From positions 1-24,001 of the forward strand of contig CAYVAS010000042.1 in assembly GCA_964449375.1 (NCBI GenBank): a DNA stretch of 24,001 nucleotides, written 5' to 3'. A program made the position numbers and the translations under genes. Within the stretch, counting starts at the first letter, position 1, and each line of letters starts with the position of its first letter. The DNA comes from JAFDWI01 sp964449375. Its GTDB lineage: Bacteria; Actinomycetota; Acidimicrobiia; Acidimicrobiales; Iamiaceae. This document shows, one piece after another, positions 23,025-24,001 of this stretch. The notes beneath the pieces are model-generated. The model had not been told where the DNA came from. It ran no database searches and saw nothing but the letters and a program-made list of their open reading frames with translations.

Positions 23025-24001
23025 ATGAGCGATCAACGCGCCACCATCGAGGACTTTCTGGACGAGCGCCGCACCTTTCCCCCCTCCGAAGCGGCCCGAG
23101 CCCGGTCGTTGTGGCTGGCCGACGGGATCGACGAGCAGGCGAAGGGGTCCTCCGAGGAGTTCTGGGCCACCCAGGCGCGCAACCTGGTGACCTGGCGTAA
23201 ACCCTTCACCCAGGTGCTCGACTGGCAGCTCCCCGACGCCCGTTGGTTCGCTGACGGGACGCTGAACGTGGCCGAGAACTGCCTGGACCGCCACGTCGAG
23301 GCCGGCCACGGTGACCGGGTCGCCTACCACTGGGAAGGCGAACCGGGCGACACCCGCACGATCACCTACGCCGAGCTGCGCGACGAGGTCGCCAAGTTCG
23401 CCAACGTGCTCAAGGATCTCGGGGTGGGCCGCGGTGACCGGGTGGCGGTGTATCTGCCGATGATCCCCGAACTGCCCGTCACGATGCTGGCCTGTGCGCG
23501 GATCGGGGCGGTCCACTCGGTGGTCTTCGGCGGCTTCTCCTCAGCGGCGCTGGCCGACCGGATCAACGATTCGGACTGCAAGGTCCTGGTCACCGCGGAC
23601 GGCGGCTGGCGCCGTGGCAAGCCCAGCCTGCTCAAACCTGCCGCCGACGTCGCGTTGGCCGACACCTCGACCATCGATCACGTGGTCGTGGTCCGACGCA
23701 CCGGCGCCTCCGGAGACGACACCGAAATCCCCATGACCCCGGGTCGGGACCACTGGTACCACGACCTGATGGCCGACGCCTCGCCCGAGTGCGCGGCTGT
23801 CGAGATGGACGCCGAGGACCTGTTGTACCTGCTCTACACCTCGGGCACGACCGCCAAGCCCAAGGGCGTGATGCACACCACCGGCGGCTACCTCACCCAG
23901 GTGGCCTTCACCCACCGGTACGTGTTCGACGTCCACGAGGACGACGTGTACTGGTGCGCCGCGGACGTCGGCTGGGTCACCGGCCACTCCTACATCGTGT
24001 A
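23025..24001 (+). CDS. acs: Acetyl-CoA synthetase, N-terminal part (3' end outside window)
   Basis: The visible 325 residues belong to the acyl-adenylate-forming family and match acetyl-CoA synthetase, which makes acetyl-CoA from acetate, ATP and CoA in the cytoplasm. The N-terminal pattern (FWATQARNLVTWRKPF, then WFADGTLNVAENCLDRH) is that of the acetate-specific type. The segments ITYAELRDEV, GDRVAVYLPM and GAVHSVVFGGFS follow in order. The phosphate-binding loop is YTSGTTAKPKGVMHTTGGY, with Ala where many family members have Gly. The window ends in YWCAADVGWVTGHSYIVY, before the adenylate and CoA sites are complete. The start is ATG 23025 with GGGGG 6 bases upstream. No link to the respiratory genes is evident apart from central energy metabolism. 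Confidence 0.93.
   Translation, partial: MSDQRATIEDFLDERRTFPPSEAARARSLWLADGIDEQAKGSSEEFWATQARNLVTWRKPFTQVLDWQLPDARWFADGTLNVAENCLDRHVEAGHGDRVAYHWEGEPGDTRTITYAELRDEVAKFANVLKDLGVGRGDRVAVYLPMIPELPVTMLACARIGAVHSVVFGGFSSAALADRINDSDCKVLVTADGGWRRGKPSLLKPAADVALADTSTIDHVVVVRRTGASGDDTEIPMTPGRDHWYHDLMADASPECAAVEMDAEDLLYLLYTSGTTAKPKGVMHTTGGYLTQVAFTHRYVFDVHEDDVYWCAADVGWVTGHSYIV

Noticed and set aside
23843..23899. Ala in place of Gly in the phosphate-binding loop of acetyl-CoA synthetase (SGTTAKPKG) as a sign of lost activity
   Set aside because: I recall this form in ordinary acetyl-CoA synthetases, and the flanking motifs are intact.

Overview
The window is high-GC DNA with dense, mostly overlapping genes on the plus strand. 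It carries a complete 14-gene NADH:quinone oxidoreductase (complex I) operon in the canonical order nuoA to nuoN, placed directly behind genes of a cytochrome bc quinol oxidase complex. The GC content, the protein style and the bc-nuo arrangement point to an actinobacterium, possibly of the class Acidimicrobiia. That placement is an inference from sequence style and was not tested by any search.

Bases 1-3368 hold the end of a cytochrome b-type subunit (cut by the window edge), a Rieske iron-sulfur protein, a membrane-anchored dihaem cytochrome c and an unrecognised membrane-anchored protein with a large soluble domain. Bases 3374-19379 hold nuoA-nuoN. Most junctions overlap by 1 to 4 bases, so translation is probably coupled along the operon. 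All the cluster-ligand cysteines examined in NuoB, NuoE, NuoF, NuoG and NuoI are present, including the four ligands of the extra N7 cluster in NuoG. NuoG and NuoL carry long acidic, Ala/Glu/Asp-rich low-complexity insertions, and NuoA, NuoI, NuoJ and NuoM end in hydrophilic tails.

The most unusual part is bases 19479-20938. Two overlapping genes just after nuoN look like divergent copies of NuoB and NuoH. The NuoB-like protein keeps the spacing of several NuoB residues but has lost every cluster-ligand cysteine and has gained an N-terminal membrane helix. The NuoH-like protein keeps the membrane topology and a K-x9-W-x-R-x3-P motif of NuoH but lacks its Glu-rich quinone-chamber loop. NuoB and NuoH meet at the quinone site in complex I, so the pair looks like a catalytically dead Q-module remnant, or an accessory subunit pair kept with the operon.

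Bases 21006-22253 (minus strand) encode a DEDDh 3'-5' exonuclease with a C-terminal BRCT domain. Bases 22254-23024 are non-coding. They contain a GC-rich palindromic repeat with a 195-base period, a 100-N assembly gap flanked by an exact 55-base duplication, and hairpins upstream of the last gene. Bases 23025-24001 encode the N-terminal part of an acetyl-CoA synthetase that runs off the window.

Functionally, complex I oxidises NADH and reduces the quinone pool (probably menaquinone), the bc complex reoxidises the quinol, and both pump protons or contribute to the proton gradient. Their joint cluster would allow co-expression and perhaps assembly of a respiratory supercomplex.
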